IMG/VR virus record: IMGVR_UViG_3300045110_000358
Coordinates: 1-23,324 of that record
Direction: 5' to 3' (one strand)
DNA from: a virus
Length of the DNA stretch: 23,324 bases
The translations under genes were made by a program, and so were the position numbers. The notes beneath the pieces were generated by a model that had not been told where the DNA came from, made no database searches, and worked only from the letters and a program-made list of their open reading frames with translations. Of this stretch, positions 1 to 7,229 are shown piece after piece (position 1 is the stretch's first letter; every line of letters starts with the position of its first letter).

Positions 1-2
1 TC

Positions 3-134
3 CTGCAATCTACCCGCATCCTGAGTGTCCCTGGCCCCATCCAGCCGTCCACAGCCCGTCCAGGACGGCTTCAGACGGCCGCTGTCGCTTCCGGCCGACG
101 CCAGCGGCGGATGTACTTCGGACGACCGTCCTGA
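3..134 (+). CDS. 3' end of an upstream gene, possibly small terminase (partial)
   Basis: An open frame enters from the left edge and stops at TGA 132-134, giving about 43 residues ending in a basic stretch (SGRRQRRMYFGRPS). Its stop overlaps the large terminase ATG as TGATG, the same coupling used by other gene pairs here, which argues that it is the true preceding frame. Position just before TerL is where a small terminase subunit usually lies, but no diagnostic motif is visible in the fragment. A second frame, in register with the terminase ORF, is also open to the edge, so an N-terminally longer terminase is an alternative. The identity is inferred from position only. Confidence 0.4.
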   Translation: MQSTRILSVPGPIQPSTARPGRLQTAAVASGRRQRRMYFGRPS

Positions 135-1513
135 TGGCTCTGGCCCACGCCGCCCGATCCGATCGGCACGGCATCGCCAAGCCCCGCATCGCCCCGCCGG
201 TGCCGGCCCGCAGTCTCCTCGCCGAGTACGAGGCCACCGCCGCCGACCTCGGCATCACGCTGATGCCCTGGCAGCGCATCGCCGCCCGCTACATGACCGC
301 CACCGTCGGCAAGAGCTGGCGCTGGCGATCGGTCTGCATCGTCGTCGCCCGTCAAAACGGCAAGACCGAGCTGCTCCTGCCGCGCATCGTCATGGGCCTC
401 CGCCAGGGCCGGCGGATCCTCCACACGGCCCACAACCGGATGCTGCCGCGGGACACCTTCCTGCGCCTGGCCTCGGCCCTCAACGGCGATCCCGACGTCG
501 TCGACATCCGCTTCGCCAACGGCCAGGAGGTCATCCGCTACGCCAACGGCGGCCGCTACACCCTCGTCGCGCCGCGGCCCCGGGTCCGCGGTCACAGCGT
601 CGACGACGTCCTCATCGACGAGGTCCGCGAGCAGCACGCCTTCGACCTCATGGCCGCCATCAAGCCGACTCTGACGGCCAGCCGGAACCCCCAGATCATC
701 TACCTGAGCAACGCCGGCGACTCGTCCAGCGTCGTCCTCAACGACCTCCGCGAGAAGGCCGACAGCGACCCCGACCTCGCCTACCTCGAATGGTCGGCTT
801 CACCCGACCGCGACCTTGACGACCGGCGCGGCTGGGCCGAGGCCAACCCGGCCCTCGGGACGACCATCACCGAGGCCACCCTGGCGGGCTTCCGCACCAC
901 CTTCCCGGGACCCGTCTTCGAGACCGAGCACCTCTGCCGCTGGGTCGTCTCGATGCAACCCAAGCTCGTCGACGACGGCGCCTGGCTGCGCTGCCACGCC
1001 GACCCCGGCCCCGTCCGCCAGCCGTCGATGGGGATCGCCATGGACCCCAGCGGCAAGCGGGCCTCGGCAGTCATCGCCTGGCCGATCGACGACACCCGGG
1101 TCGGCATCGAGGTCGTCGCCGACGTCACGGGGGACCCCATCGACGTCGCCCGCTTCGGCCCCGACCTCCGCAAGATGGCCTCCACCCTGCGGGTCAGGTC
1201 GGTGTGGTTCGACCCGTGGACCGACGCCGACCTGGCCCGCTACCTGCCGGGTGCCAAGGCCGTCGGGAGCCGCGACCACGGCGCCGCCTCGGGCAAGTTC
1301 GCGACCCTCGTCGAGAGTGGCAACCTGCGCTGGGAACGGGCAGCCGAGGTCACCGCCGACCTTCCCTGGACGGCCCGCGACAAGGCCCACGACGGCGGCC
1401 AGTGGCAGGCGGTGAGGGCCAAAGAGGGACGGCCGGTCACCGCGGCCCTGGCCGCCGTCCGGGCCGTCTGGCTGCCGTCCGGTCCCCGCCATGCGACCCC
1501 CAAGGTGATGTGA
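134..1513 (+). CDS. terL: terminase large subunit
   Basis: This is the ATP-driven DNA-packaging motor and nuclease that cuts concatemers and docks on the portal. In the 459 residues, the ATPase domain shows a Walker A-like VARQNGKTE (residues 71-79, K77), Walker B VLIDE (159-163, catalytic E163) and a coupling-motif candidate SNAG (192-195). The RNase H-like nuclease domain follows, with acidic candidates D304 in AMDPSG, D360 in VWFDPW and D416/D420 in TARDKAHD. The length fits the family. ATG 134 overlaps the upstream stop as TGATG and has no clear ribosome site, consistent with coupling; the frame is open upstream to the edge, so a longer N terminus is possible. Its stop overlaps the portal start (TGATG at 1511-1515). 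Confidence 0.93.
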   Translation: MALAHAARSDRHGIAKPRIAPPVPARSLLAEYEATAADLGITLMPWQRIAARYMTATVGKSWRWRSVCIVVARQNGKTELLLPRIVMGLRQGRRILHTAHNRMLPRDTFLRLASALNGDPDVVDIRFANGQEVIRYANGGRYTLVAPRPRVRGHSVDDVLIDEVREQHAFDLMAAIKPTLTASRNPQIIYLSNAGDSSSVVLNDLREKADSDPDLAYLEWSASPDRDLDDRRGWAEANPALGTTITEATLAGFRTTFPGPVFETEHLCRWVVSMQPKLVDDGAWLRCHADPGPVRQPSMGIAMDPSGKRASAVIAWPIDDTRVGIEVVADVTGDPIDVARFGPDLRKMASTLRVRSVWFDPWTDADLARYLPGAKAVGSRDHGAASGKFATLVESGNLRWERAAEVTADLPWTARDKAHDGGQWQAVRAKEGRPVTAALAAVRAVWLPSGPRHATPKVM

Positions 1514-2886
1514 TGCTCGACACGCTCAAGCGATTCCTGGCGATCGAGCCGCTCCACGAGCGCGACATGGTCCTGGCGACACCGTTCGACGAGTACCCGC
1601 CGCTCGCCACCCAGCTCGCCAACATCCGCGCCTATCACCAGCCCGGGTTCGCCGTGAGCATCCGCGAGGCGCTCGGCGTGCCGGCCATCTTCGGCGCCGT
1701 CAACCTCATCTCCAACCTCGTCGGCTCGCTGTCGATGAAGGCGTACCGCGGCGAGGTCGAGCTGGCGCCCGACGACCGGCCGCGCCTGATCGTGCGCCCC
1801 GACCCGTTCCAGATCCCCCGCGAGTTCTACCGGATGACCAGCTACAACATCGCGTCGCGGGGCGAGGCCGACTGGTGGGTCGCGGCGCGTGACGGCGCGG
1901 GGCAGGCCCTGTCGCTCATCAACATGCCGCCGCACGAGGTGACCATCGAGGAGAACGAGCGCGACCTCCGCTACCCGATCGTCAAGTGGCGCGACCGGCC
2001 CATCCCCAACGAGGACTTCCGCCAGCTTGTCTACAGTCGCGAGCCGGGGCAGCTCCGCGGTGTCGGGCCGCTCCAGATGTGCGGCGCGGCCATCAGCGTC
2101 GCCGTCGAGGCCCAGCTCTGGGCGAGCAACTTCTTCTCCTCGGGCGGTGTCCCGCCGCTCGTCATCAAGTCGGCCGTCGAGCTCGACGGCAGCACCGACC
2201 CAGACACCGGCCTGTCCGAGGCGCAGGCCCTCAAGGCCGCCTGGATGGCCGGCGACAACAACGTGCCCAAGGTCATCGATCCCGGCATCGACGAGATCCA
2301 GCAGCTCGAGTACAACCCCGCGGGCGCCCAGATGCTGACCGCCCGCGGCTTCCAGAACGCCGAGGTGGCGACCATGTTCAACATGGATGCCACGCTCCTC
2401 AATGCCGCCATCAGCGGCTCGTCGGTGACCTACCAGAACGTCGGCTCCGAGTTCGACAAGTTCCTCCGGATGTGCCTGCGGCCGAACTACATGGAAGCGA
2501 TCGAGCAGACGATGTCCGATCTCCTGTCGCGCTCGACGGTGGCCCGCTTCAACTCCGATTCACTGACCCTGGCCGACATCAAGACCCGCTACGACGTCTA
2601 CGGCAATGGCATCGAGCACGGCATCATCAGCGCCGACGAGGCACGCAGCTTCGAGGGCCTGGCGGCCGGCGACGTCGAGAACGCGGCCGTCGCGCCGGCG
2701 CCACCGCAGGCCATCCCGGGACCGTCGGGCTTCCGCTCCGCGGCGGTCGAGGTCCGCTGCCAGAACATGGTCCCCAAGCGCCGGGCCGGGGTCATGCGCA
2801 TCACCGCCTGCGGCAAGCTGCTCTCGACCGACGGCAAGGACCCCGGCTGGTGTCCCCGCTGCCGCCAGGCCACCACGGCGGCGTGA
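1513..2886 (+). CDS. portal protein with C-terminal zinc ribbon
   Basis: A 457-residue portal of the HK97/SPP1-like group, forming the ring through which DNA enters the head and on which the terminase docks. Recognition rests on position right after TerL, on length, and on typical portal stretches: EALGVPAIFGAVNLISNLVG near 45-65, SREPGQLRGVGPL near 180, SSGGVPP near 218, and GSSVTYQNV near 300 (the region of the tunnel or crown helices). Unusually, the last 45 residues carry four cysteines, C416, C433, C447 and C450 (ACGKLL and CPRC), resembling Com-type zinc fingers of Mu-like phages. The start ATG 1513 overlaps the terminase stop; the frame is open further upstream only as a shadow of terL. 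It overlaps the next gene by GTGA. Confidence 0.88.
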   Translation: MLDTLKRFLAIEPLHERDMVLATPFDEYPPLATQLANIRAYHQPGFAVSIREALGVPAIFGAVNLISNLVGSLSMKAYRGEVELAPDDRPRLIVRPDPFQIPREFYRMTSYNIASRGEADWWVAARDGAGQALSLINMPPHEVTIEENERDLRYPIVKWRDRPIPNEDFRQLVYSREPGQLRGVGPLQMCGAAISVAVEAQLWASNFFSSGGVPPLVIKSAVELDGSTDPDTGLSEAQALKAAWMAGDNNVPKVIDPGIDEIQQLEYNPAGAQMLTARGFQNAEVATMFNMDATLLNAAISGSSVTYQNVGSEFDKFLRMCLRPNYMEAIEQTMSDLLSRSTVARFNSDSLTLADIKTRYDVYGNGIEHGIISADEARSFEGLAAGDVENAAVAPAPPQAIPGPSGFRSAAVEVRCQNMVPKRRAGVMRITACGKLLSTDGKDPGWCPRCRQATTAA

Positions 2887-3473
2887 CCGACGTCTCGATC
2901 GCCATCATGGCCCACCCTGACCGGCGGGTCTGGGTCGACGAGCTCCAGGCGCAGCTCGGGCCGGTGCCCGTGGCATGGGCGCGACCGCCGTGGGCCACCG
3001 TGCGCGATCGTGAACCCATCTGGCGCACCTGCCGGCAGGCCATGCTGCTGCATGACGACGCGCCGTTCCACTGCGTGATCCAGGACGATGCCGTGCTGGG
3101 ACACGACTTCGGGGCGCGCCTGGAGCGTCTCGTCGAGGCCGGCGACTACATCTACTGCCTCTTCTGGCGTCCCCACACCGGATACCCGATGGAAGCGCGG
3201 CTCGCCCAGATGAACGAACCCGACGGCTACTTCAAGAAGCTCGGCGGCTCGATGTTCGGGGTGGCCGTCGTCTATCCGACCCGGTTCATCCCCGAGATCG
3301 TCAAGGACGGCGACCGGGAGGGGCGCGCCGCGGACGACATGCGGGTCAAGAAGTGGGCCATCCTCAACCACGTCGAGACGTACATCCCGCTGCCCAGCCT
3401 CGTCGACCACCGCGGCGATACGAGCTTTCACGATCCGAGCCTGCCGATCCGCAGGGCATGGCGCTTCGCATGA
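2883..3473 (+). CDS. glycosyltransferase-like protein, first of a pair
   Basis: A 196-residue protein starting at GTG 2883, which overlaps the portal stop as GTGA. It begins with a beta strand followed by MAHPDRR and carries CVIQDDAVLGHDF (QDDA at 67-70), which resembles the nucleotide-sugar and metal-binding DxD region of small phage glycosyltransferases. A GSMFGVAVVYP stretch and a late HRGDTSFHDP complete a GT-A-like pattern. Known actinophage enzymes of this type modify virion proteins or DNA; the target here cannot be read from sequence. Its place between portal and capsid suggests co-expression with structural genes and hence possible capsid or tail glycosylation, which is inference. 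It ends in ATGA overlap with a second, different glycosyltransferase. Confidence 0.7.
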   Translation: MTDVSIAIMAHPDRRVWVDELQAQLGPVPVAWARPPWATVRDREPIWRTCRQAMLLHDDAPFHCVIQDDAVLGHDFGARLERLVEAGDYIYCLFWRPHTGYPMEARLAQMNEPDGYFKKLGGSMFGVAVVYPTRFIPEIVKDGDREGRAADDMRVKKWAILNHVETYIPLPSLVDHRGDTSFHDPSLPIRRAWRFA

Positions 3474-4138
3474 GCATCCTCGTCCTCTGCCCCACCCGTG
3501 GACGACCGCGCCAGACGGCCGAGATGGCAGCGTCGTTCCTGGCAACGGCCGAGCTGCCGACGACGTCGCTGCTGCTGGTGGTCGACCTCGACGACCCGGA
3601 GGGTGACGGCTACGTCGACCTCGTCGCTCCGGGCGTGGGCCTCGTGGGCGTCGAAGGCGGCAGCCTGACGGCGGCCACCAACCAGGCCGTGGTCCGGGTC
3701 TGGGACGAGGCCGACATCGTGGGTCATGTCGGCGACGACCACCGCTTCCTGACCCCCGGCTGGGATCGCATGGTCACCGAGGCCCTGGCCGACCCGGGCG
3801 TGGCCTACGGCGACGACGGCTACTGGCACGAGGCGCTTGGAACGGCCTGGTTCGCCTCGACGTCGATCGTCCGAAGGCTCGGCTGGCTGGCCCTCCCCGT
3901 GTCGGACCACTACGGCATCGACAATGCCTGGATCGACATCGGGCGGGCCCTCCATCGCCTCACGTACCTGCCCCGGATGCACATCAGCCATCCGGGCGTG
4001 CCCGAGCAGAAGGCCCACCCCGACGCCATCTTCACCCGGGCCCAGCTCCACCGTCGGGCCGATGCCGCGGCGTACTACCGCTGGCGCGACAGGGGCGGCC
4101 TGGCGGGCGACGTCACGAGGTTGACGACGGTAGGCTAG
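3470..4138 (+). CDS. glycosyltransferase-like protein, GT2-like, second of a pair
   Basis: A 222-residue protein with a GT-A fold signature: MSILVLCPTRGRP at the N terminus (a nucleotide-binding start typical of GT2-like phage enzymes), VDLDDPEG near 38-45, GSLTAATNQAV near 63, and VGHVGDDHRFLTPGWD near 83-98, where GDDH replaces the usual DxD. A DHYGIDNAWIDIG stretch near 145-157 fits the acceptor-site acidic region. ATG 3470 is chosen because it forms ATGA with the previous stop; an in-frame ATG at 3458 is possible. It is not a duplicate of the upstream gene by eye, so donor and acceptor may differ. No sugar-synthesis genes are present, so host nucleotide sugars would be used. It is the last gene before the 204-base leader of the capsid operon. 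Confidence 0.75.
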   Translation: MSILVLCPTRGRPRQTAEMAASFLATAELPTTSLLLVVDLDDPEGDGYVDLVAPGVGLVGVEGGSLTAATNQAVVRVWDEADIVGHVGDDHRFLTPGWDRMVTEALADPGVAYGDDGYWHEALGTAWFASTSIVRRLGWLALPVSDHYGIDNAWIDIGRALHRLTYLPRMHISHPGVPEQKAHPDAIFTRAQLHRRADAAAYYRWRDRGGLAGDVTRLTTVG

Positions 4139-4142
4139 GCGC

Positions 4143-4209
4143 GGAGGCCGCGACCGCGGCTCGCCTCCGGGTCGGGCTCTACTTCCCGGTGCAGAGCCCC
4201 GCGGCCTCC
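4143..4209 (+). other. predicted structured RNA/DNA element between glycosyltransferase and capsid operon
   Basis: A perfect 10-bp outer stem joins 4143-4152 (GGAGGCCGCG) to 4200-4209 (CGCGGCCTCC). Inside it, a second perfect 7-bp stem pairs 4174-4180 (GGGCTCT) with 4193-4199 (AGAGCCC) around a 12-base loop, and GACC 4152-4155 can pair with GGTC 4170-4173. Together this is a three-helix junction immediately upstream of a promoter. No U-tract follows, so it is not a classical terminator, and there is no T-arm, so it is not a tRNA. It may end or process the upstream transcript, or act as a small RNA. The structure is read from sequence; the role is unknown. Confidence 0.5.
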
Positions 4210-4210
4210 A

Positions 4211-4240
4211 TTGACTGTCATTGTGCCAGTGGCGTAGCAT
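4211..4240 (+). promoter_or_regulatory. sigma70-type promoter candidate for the capsid operon
   Basis: TTGACT (4211-4216), an 18-base spacer and TAGCAT (4235-4240) lie in non-coding DNA about 100 bases before the capsid gene. A second candidate promoter at 17671 has the same core (TTGAC and TAGCA). A start near 4247 would give a leader of about 95 bases carrying the ribosome-site hairpin described separately. Confidence 0.55.
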
Positions 4241-4293
4241 CCGGCCCAGTCGAATAACCCGCCGGTATGCGTGCTCTCGAAGCCGCCGGCCAG

Positions 4294-4337
4294 AGGCCCT
4301 CCGCGCACGTGCCCTCAAGCGCATCGCAGGAGGGCCT
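4294..4337 (+). promoter_or_regulatory. hairpin sequestering the capsid ribosome binding site
   Basis: AGGCCCTCC (4294-4302) is the exact reverse complement of GGAGGGCCT (4329-4337), with a 26-base loop. The 3' arm contains nearly all of the ribosome site AGGAGGG (4328-4334) of the protease-capsid gene, whose ATG is at 4343. Folding would block initiation. It sits in the leader of the promoter candidate at 4211. The inference is translational control of capsid synthesis, by a protein, an alternative fold or a translating upstream ribosome. Confidence 0.55.
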
Positions 4338-4342
4338 TGTCC

Positions 4343-5938
4343 ATGACCGATTGGTTCGACCTTCTCGACGCATCCACGGCGCCGGATGCATCCCTTGAGC
4401 TGCGCAGCGCGGAGCAGCGCGAGATCGCGATGCGCATCGTCCCGTGGGACGTGCCCGCCATCACCCGGGCGGGCCCCGAAGTCATCGTGCGCGGCGCCTT
4501 CGGCGAGGTGGACCCGTCGAAGGTCGTGCTCCAGCTCGAGCATGAGAATCCGCCCGCCGGCAAGGGCATCACCTACGAGGACCGCGCCGACGGCGCGTGG
4601 ATGACGTTCAAGGTGAGCAAGACCCAGCGGGGCGACGACATCCTGACATTGGCCGGCGACGGTGTCGCGACCGGCGCGTCGATCACCTTCCAGGACGCCC
4701 CCGACGGCGTCGAGCTGTACCGGGCCGCCGGTCGAACGATGCGGATCGTCCGCAACGCCGCCCTTCGGGCGGTGAGCACCACCTGGCGCCCGACATGGGC
4801 CGAAGCCGCCGTCCAGTCCATCCGATCGCAAGGAGATACGACCGTGTCCGAAACCACCGCGCAGCCGGAAGCGCCGGCCATCGACTTCGGCCCGCTCATC
4901 GCCGCCATCGAGGCGCAGGGCGCCACCCAGACGGCCGCCCTCGCGCCGCTCGCCAACAAGGTCGCCGACCTCGAGGAGCGGGCCCGCAAGGACATCATCT
5001 TCCCGGAGGAGAAGCCCGAAGAGAACGTCCGCAGCCAGATCGGCCCGTGGATGGAGGTCTCGCTCAAGCTCCTGTCGGGCGAGCGTGTCGCCCAGGACCA
5101 GCTCCGGGCGTGGACCGACATCGTCACCACCGACAACCTCGGCGTCGTCCCGAGCGCGTACATCGACACGCTGATCGGCATCACGCCCAACCGGCGGCCG
5201 TTCCTCAACTCGACCCGCCGCCTGTCGCTGCCGCCGGTGGGCATGCATCTCATCGTCCCCAAGATCGTCACGCCACCGACGACCGGCACGCAGTCGACCG
5301 AGAAGTCGCTCATCACCTCGACCGCGACGAGCATCACGACCGCGACCTACGACTCGGTGACCATCGCCGGCGGCGGTGATCTTTCCTTGCAGTTGGTCAA
5401 GCGCAGCGGGCCCTCGTTCCTCGAGCTCTACCTCGCCGAGCTGCTGGCGTCGCTCAGCAAGAACGCCGAGATCGCGGCCCTGACCGCGGTGTTCGTCGGC
5501 GACAGCTCGGGTGGCACGCTCGATCCCGCGAACGCATCCTTCGGCGCCGCGTGGCGCAACGCCGCCGCGGTCAACCAGCAGGCCGACACCATCTGGCTGT
5601 CGTCCGAGGGCGTGGCGGCGTTCATCGACGCGAAGGCCACGACGACCAATACGCCGCTGTACTCCAACCTCGCCGGCAACTTCACGGCGGGCGGCGGGCC
5701 CGGTGGCACGATCTCCGGCCTTCGACCGGTCTGGGTGCCGGCACTTGACACGGTGGCCGGCGACATCGACGCCATCATCGGCCCGTCGTCCGGGTTCGCC
5801 TGGACCGAGGACGGCACCTACACCCTCCAGGTCGACGTGCCCTCGAAGGCCGGCCGCGATGTCGCGGTCGTGTCCATGTTCTGGTTCGCGCCGCTCTACC
5901 CGACGGCGTTCACCAGCTACACGATCACCGGGTCGTAG
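4343..5938 (+). CDS. fused prohead protease and major capsid protein
   Basis: A 531-residue polyprotein. Residues 1-165 look like an HK97-type (U35) prohead protease: PWDVPAITRAGPEVIVRGAF near 34-53, catalytic-type His in LQLEHEN (H67) and Ser in GVATGASITFQ (S113). Residues about 168-230 are rich in alanine and charged residues and helical, fitting a scaffold (delta) domain. The rest (about 235-531) is an HK97-fold major capsid protein, with a PNRRPFLNSTRRL stretch and the KAGRDVAVVSMFWF ending. ATG 4343 follows AGGAGGG by 8 bases; an in-frame GTG at 4271 lacks a ribosome site. An internal ribosome site and GTG at 4844 would make capsid protein alone in excess. Next gene starts at the base after the stop. 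Confidence 0.85.
   Translation: MTDWFDLLDASTAPDASLELRSAEQREIAMRIVPWDVPAITRAGPEVIVRGAFGEVDPSKVVLQLEHENPPAGKGITYEDRADGAWMTFKVSKTQRGDDILTLAGDGVATGASITFQDAPDGVELYRAAGRTMRIVRNAALRAVSTTWRPTWAEAAVQSIRSQGDTTVSETTAQPEAPAIDFGPLIAAIEAQGATQTAALAPLANKVADLEERARKDIIFPEEKPEENVRSQIGPWMEVSLKLLSGERVAQDQLRAWTDIVTTDNLGVVPSAYIDTLIGITPNRRPFLNSTRRLSLPPVGMHLIVPKIVTPPTTGTQSTEKSLITSTATSITTATYDSVTIAGGGDLSLQLVKRSGPSFLELYLAELLASLSKNAEIAALTAVFVGDSSGGTLDPANASFGAAWRNAAAVNQQADTIWLSSEGVAAFIDAKATTTNTPLYSNLAGNFTAGGGPGGTISGLRPVWVPALDTVAGDIDAIIGPSSGFAWTEDGTYTLQVDVPSKAGRDVAVVSMFWFAPLYPTAFTSYTITGS
4831..4846 (+). promoter_or_regulatory. internal ribosome site and in-frame GTG start for capsid protein
   Basis: AGGAG (4831-4835), preceded by A, stands 8 bases before GTG 4844-4846, in frame with the protease-capsid fusion at codon 168, exactly between the protease-like part and the scaffold/capsid part. 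Initiation here would give a 364-residue scaffold-capsid protein (4844-5938) without protease. Confidence 0.6.
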
Positions 5939-6247
5939 ATGGCAAGCTGGCCCGAGCTGGACGAGCTCAAGCAGGTCCTCGACGTCACGTCCCCCGACTG
6001 GGACGGCGACCTCGGCGAGGATCCGACGCGGCTTGCCCGGCTCCTGTCGGCGGCGATCGCACGGGTCAAGATGGACGTCGGCGACTGGGATGAGGACGTC
6101 GATACCCCCGACGATGCCCTCTCCCAGGCCGCCCTCCGTATGGCCGAGCTGATGGCCCTCCGGCCCGAGGTCGCCCCGGCGGCCCTCGGCGATCCGACGT
6201 ATGCACGGCTCCTCAAGGGCCATCGTCGCGCCTTCGGCGTGGCATGA
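5939..6247 (+). CDS. head-tail connector (adaptor) protein
   Basis: A 102-residue, mostly helical acidic protein that starts immediately after the capsid stop and overlaps the next gene by ATGA. Content and position match phage head-completion adaptors of the HK97 gp6 / SPP1 gp15 type, which form a ring beneath the portal. It has the usual layout: an N-terminal helix (ELDELKQVLD), a pair of helices (RLARLLSAAIARVKMDVGDW) that pack in the ring, and a C-terminal region (SQAALRMAELMALRPEVAP). No catalytic motif is expected. The assignment relies on gene order and helical pattern rather than on a diagnostic motif. Confidence 0.7.
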   Translation: MASWPELDELKQVLDVTSPDWDGDLGEDPTRLARLLSAAIARVKMDVGDWDEDVDTPDDALSQAALRMAELMALRPEVAPAALGDPTYARLLKGHRRAFGVA

Positions 6248-6735
6248 CTCTCCAGGGCAAGAACAAGCTCCAGAAGCGGATGGGTGCCGTCGCCAAGGAG
6301 GTCACCGCCCAGGGTGCCGACCGCTGGCAGCGGCGGGCCACCCGCATCGCCCAGTCCACCCTCGCGGGCTACGACATGCCCTACAGCAAGGGCGCCCTCC
6401 GGCGCTCGGTCAAGGTCGGCGCGATCCGCAAGACCGGCGGCCGGATCACCGAGGCCCGGGTCAGCATGATGTACCACGGCTTCTTCGTCGACGCCGGCAC
6501 CCAGGGTCACGGGCTCAACTCCCGTATGTCCCGGGTCATCCGAAGACGCGGCATCTCGGGCGAGCAGTACAAGGCCCTCATCGCGACGTCGCGAACGGTC
6601 TTCGCCAAGAAGGCCCGCGGCCGTCGCGGTGGCGGCTACGCGGCGAGACCGTTCCGCGAGAGGACCGCCACCGAGGCCCTGAAGCAGGTGGGCTTCGCCG
6701 ACATCCTCGTCGACGTCTGGAACGGCGCGGCGTAG
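6244..6735 (+). CDS. HK97 gp10-like neck/tail-completion protein
   Basis: A 163-residue very basic protein with hallmarks of the HK97-gp10 family: an N-terminal helix with many Lys and Arg, a middle stretch DMPYSKGALRRSVKVG, the pattern MMYHGFFVDAGTQGHG near 77-92 (family: Y..fvE.GT), and the C-terminal RPFRERTATEAL (family: PFlrpA). Family members join head and tail. It begins inside the stop of the connector gene (ATGA) and ends with TAGTG overlap into the next gene. A basic loop of SRMSRVIRRRG and KKARGRRGG sits in the middle and may touch DNA, which is inference. Confidence 0.82.
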   Translation: MTLQGKNKLQKRMGAVAKEVTAQGADRWQRRATRIAQSTLAGYDMPYSKGALRRSVKVGAIRKTGGRITEARVSMMYHGFFVDAGTQGHGLNSRMSRVIRRRGISGEQYKALIATSRTVFAKKARGRRGGGYAARPFRERTATEALKQVGFADILVDVWNGAA

Positions 6736-7166
6736 TGGGCCTCCAATCGGCCATGCGTCTCGCCGCGGTGACCCTCCTCGACGACTTCGCCGACAGCGCC
6801 GGGGTCAAGCTCTCGACCTACCGCTCGCGGCCGGCCAAGATCAACCCGCCGCAGGCGTTCGTCGACACGATCGGCGAGGTCCTCGACCACTCGACCAACA
6901 TCACCCAGCGGACCCCCACCGCCGAGGTCGTCGTCGTCCACGGCATCTACGACTACGGCGAGAGCGCCGACCAGCGGGACGCATTCGTTGACGGCTTCAT
7001 CGACTGGGCCGAGAGCCGCTTCCACGCCGCCGGACCCAACAGCCTCATCGCCGTCCGCGACGTCAGCGACCTTCCCGACTGGACGCCCGAGTGGTCCGAC
7101 ACCGACGCCCGCATCTTCTACGCCACCCGCATCTCGCTGGAGGGCTACGGACTGGTCGAAGCCTGA
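6735..7166 (+). CDS. tail terminator (tail completion) protein
   Basis: A 143-residue protein between the gp10-like gene and the major tail protein, the fixed position of tail terminators that cap the tail tube. The alternating pattern (helix near the N terminus, GVKLSTYRSRPAKINPPQAFVD, then AEVVVVHGIYDYGES and the C-terminal DARIFYATRISLEGYGL) matches the alpha/beta fold of that group, including a typical ending in a beta strand. GTG 6735 overlaps the previous stop (TAGTG) and is chosen for coupling; ATG 6753 is an alternative. No ribosome site is obvious for either. Assignment is by order and pattern. Confidence 0.68.
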   Translation: MGLQSAMRLAAVTLLDDFADSAGVKLSTYRSRPAKINPPQAFVDTIGEVLDHSTNITQRTPTAEVVVVHGIYDYGESADQRDAFVDGFIDWAESRFHAAGPNSLIAVRDVSDLPDWTPEWSDTDARIFYATRISLEGYGLVEA

Positions 7167-7229
7167 CCCTCTGGCGTCGGTCGGTAGGCGCCAGGACCCG
7201 CAGCAAGCGCAGCAAGAAGGGAGAACCTC

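Noticed and set aside
4143-4210. A tRNA-like folding with a 7-bp acceptor-type stem and GACC/GGTC D-like stem
   Set aside because: There is no T-arm with a GTTCRA-type loop, the supposed D-loop is too long and no anticodon arm of normal size exists. I keep it only as a structured element.
4271-4342. An upstream in-frame GTG start for the protease-capsid gene
   Set aside because: There is no ribosome site before it, and it would translate through the promoter leader and hairpin; ATG 4343 has AGGAGGG at good spacing.
3428-6223. A 931-codon minus-strand open frame, and similar long minus frames at 6636-8666 and 10266-12098
   Set aside because: They are antisense shadows caused by high GC content; their translations lack any family pattern and the opposite strand carries recognisable structural genes.
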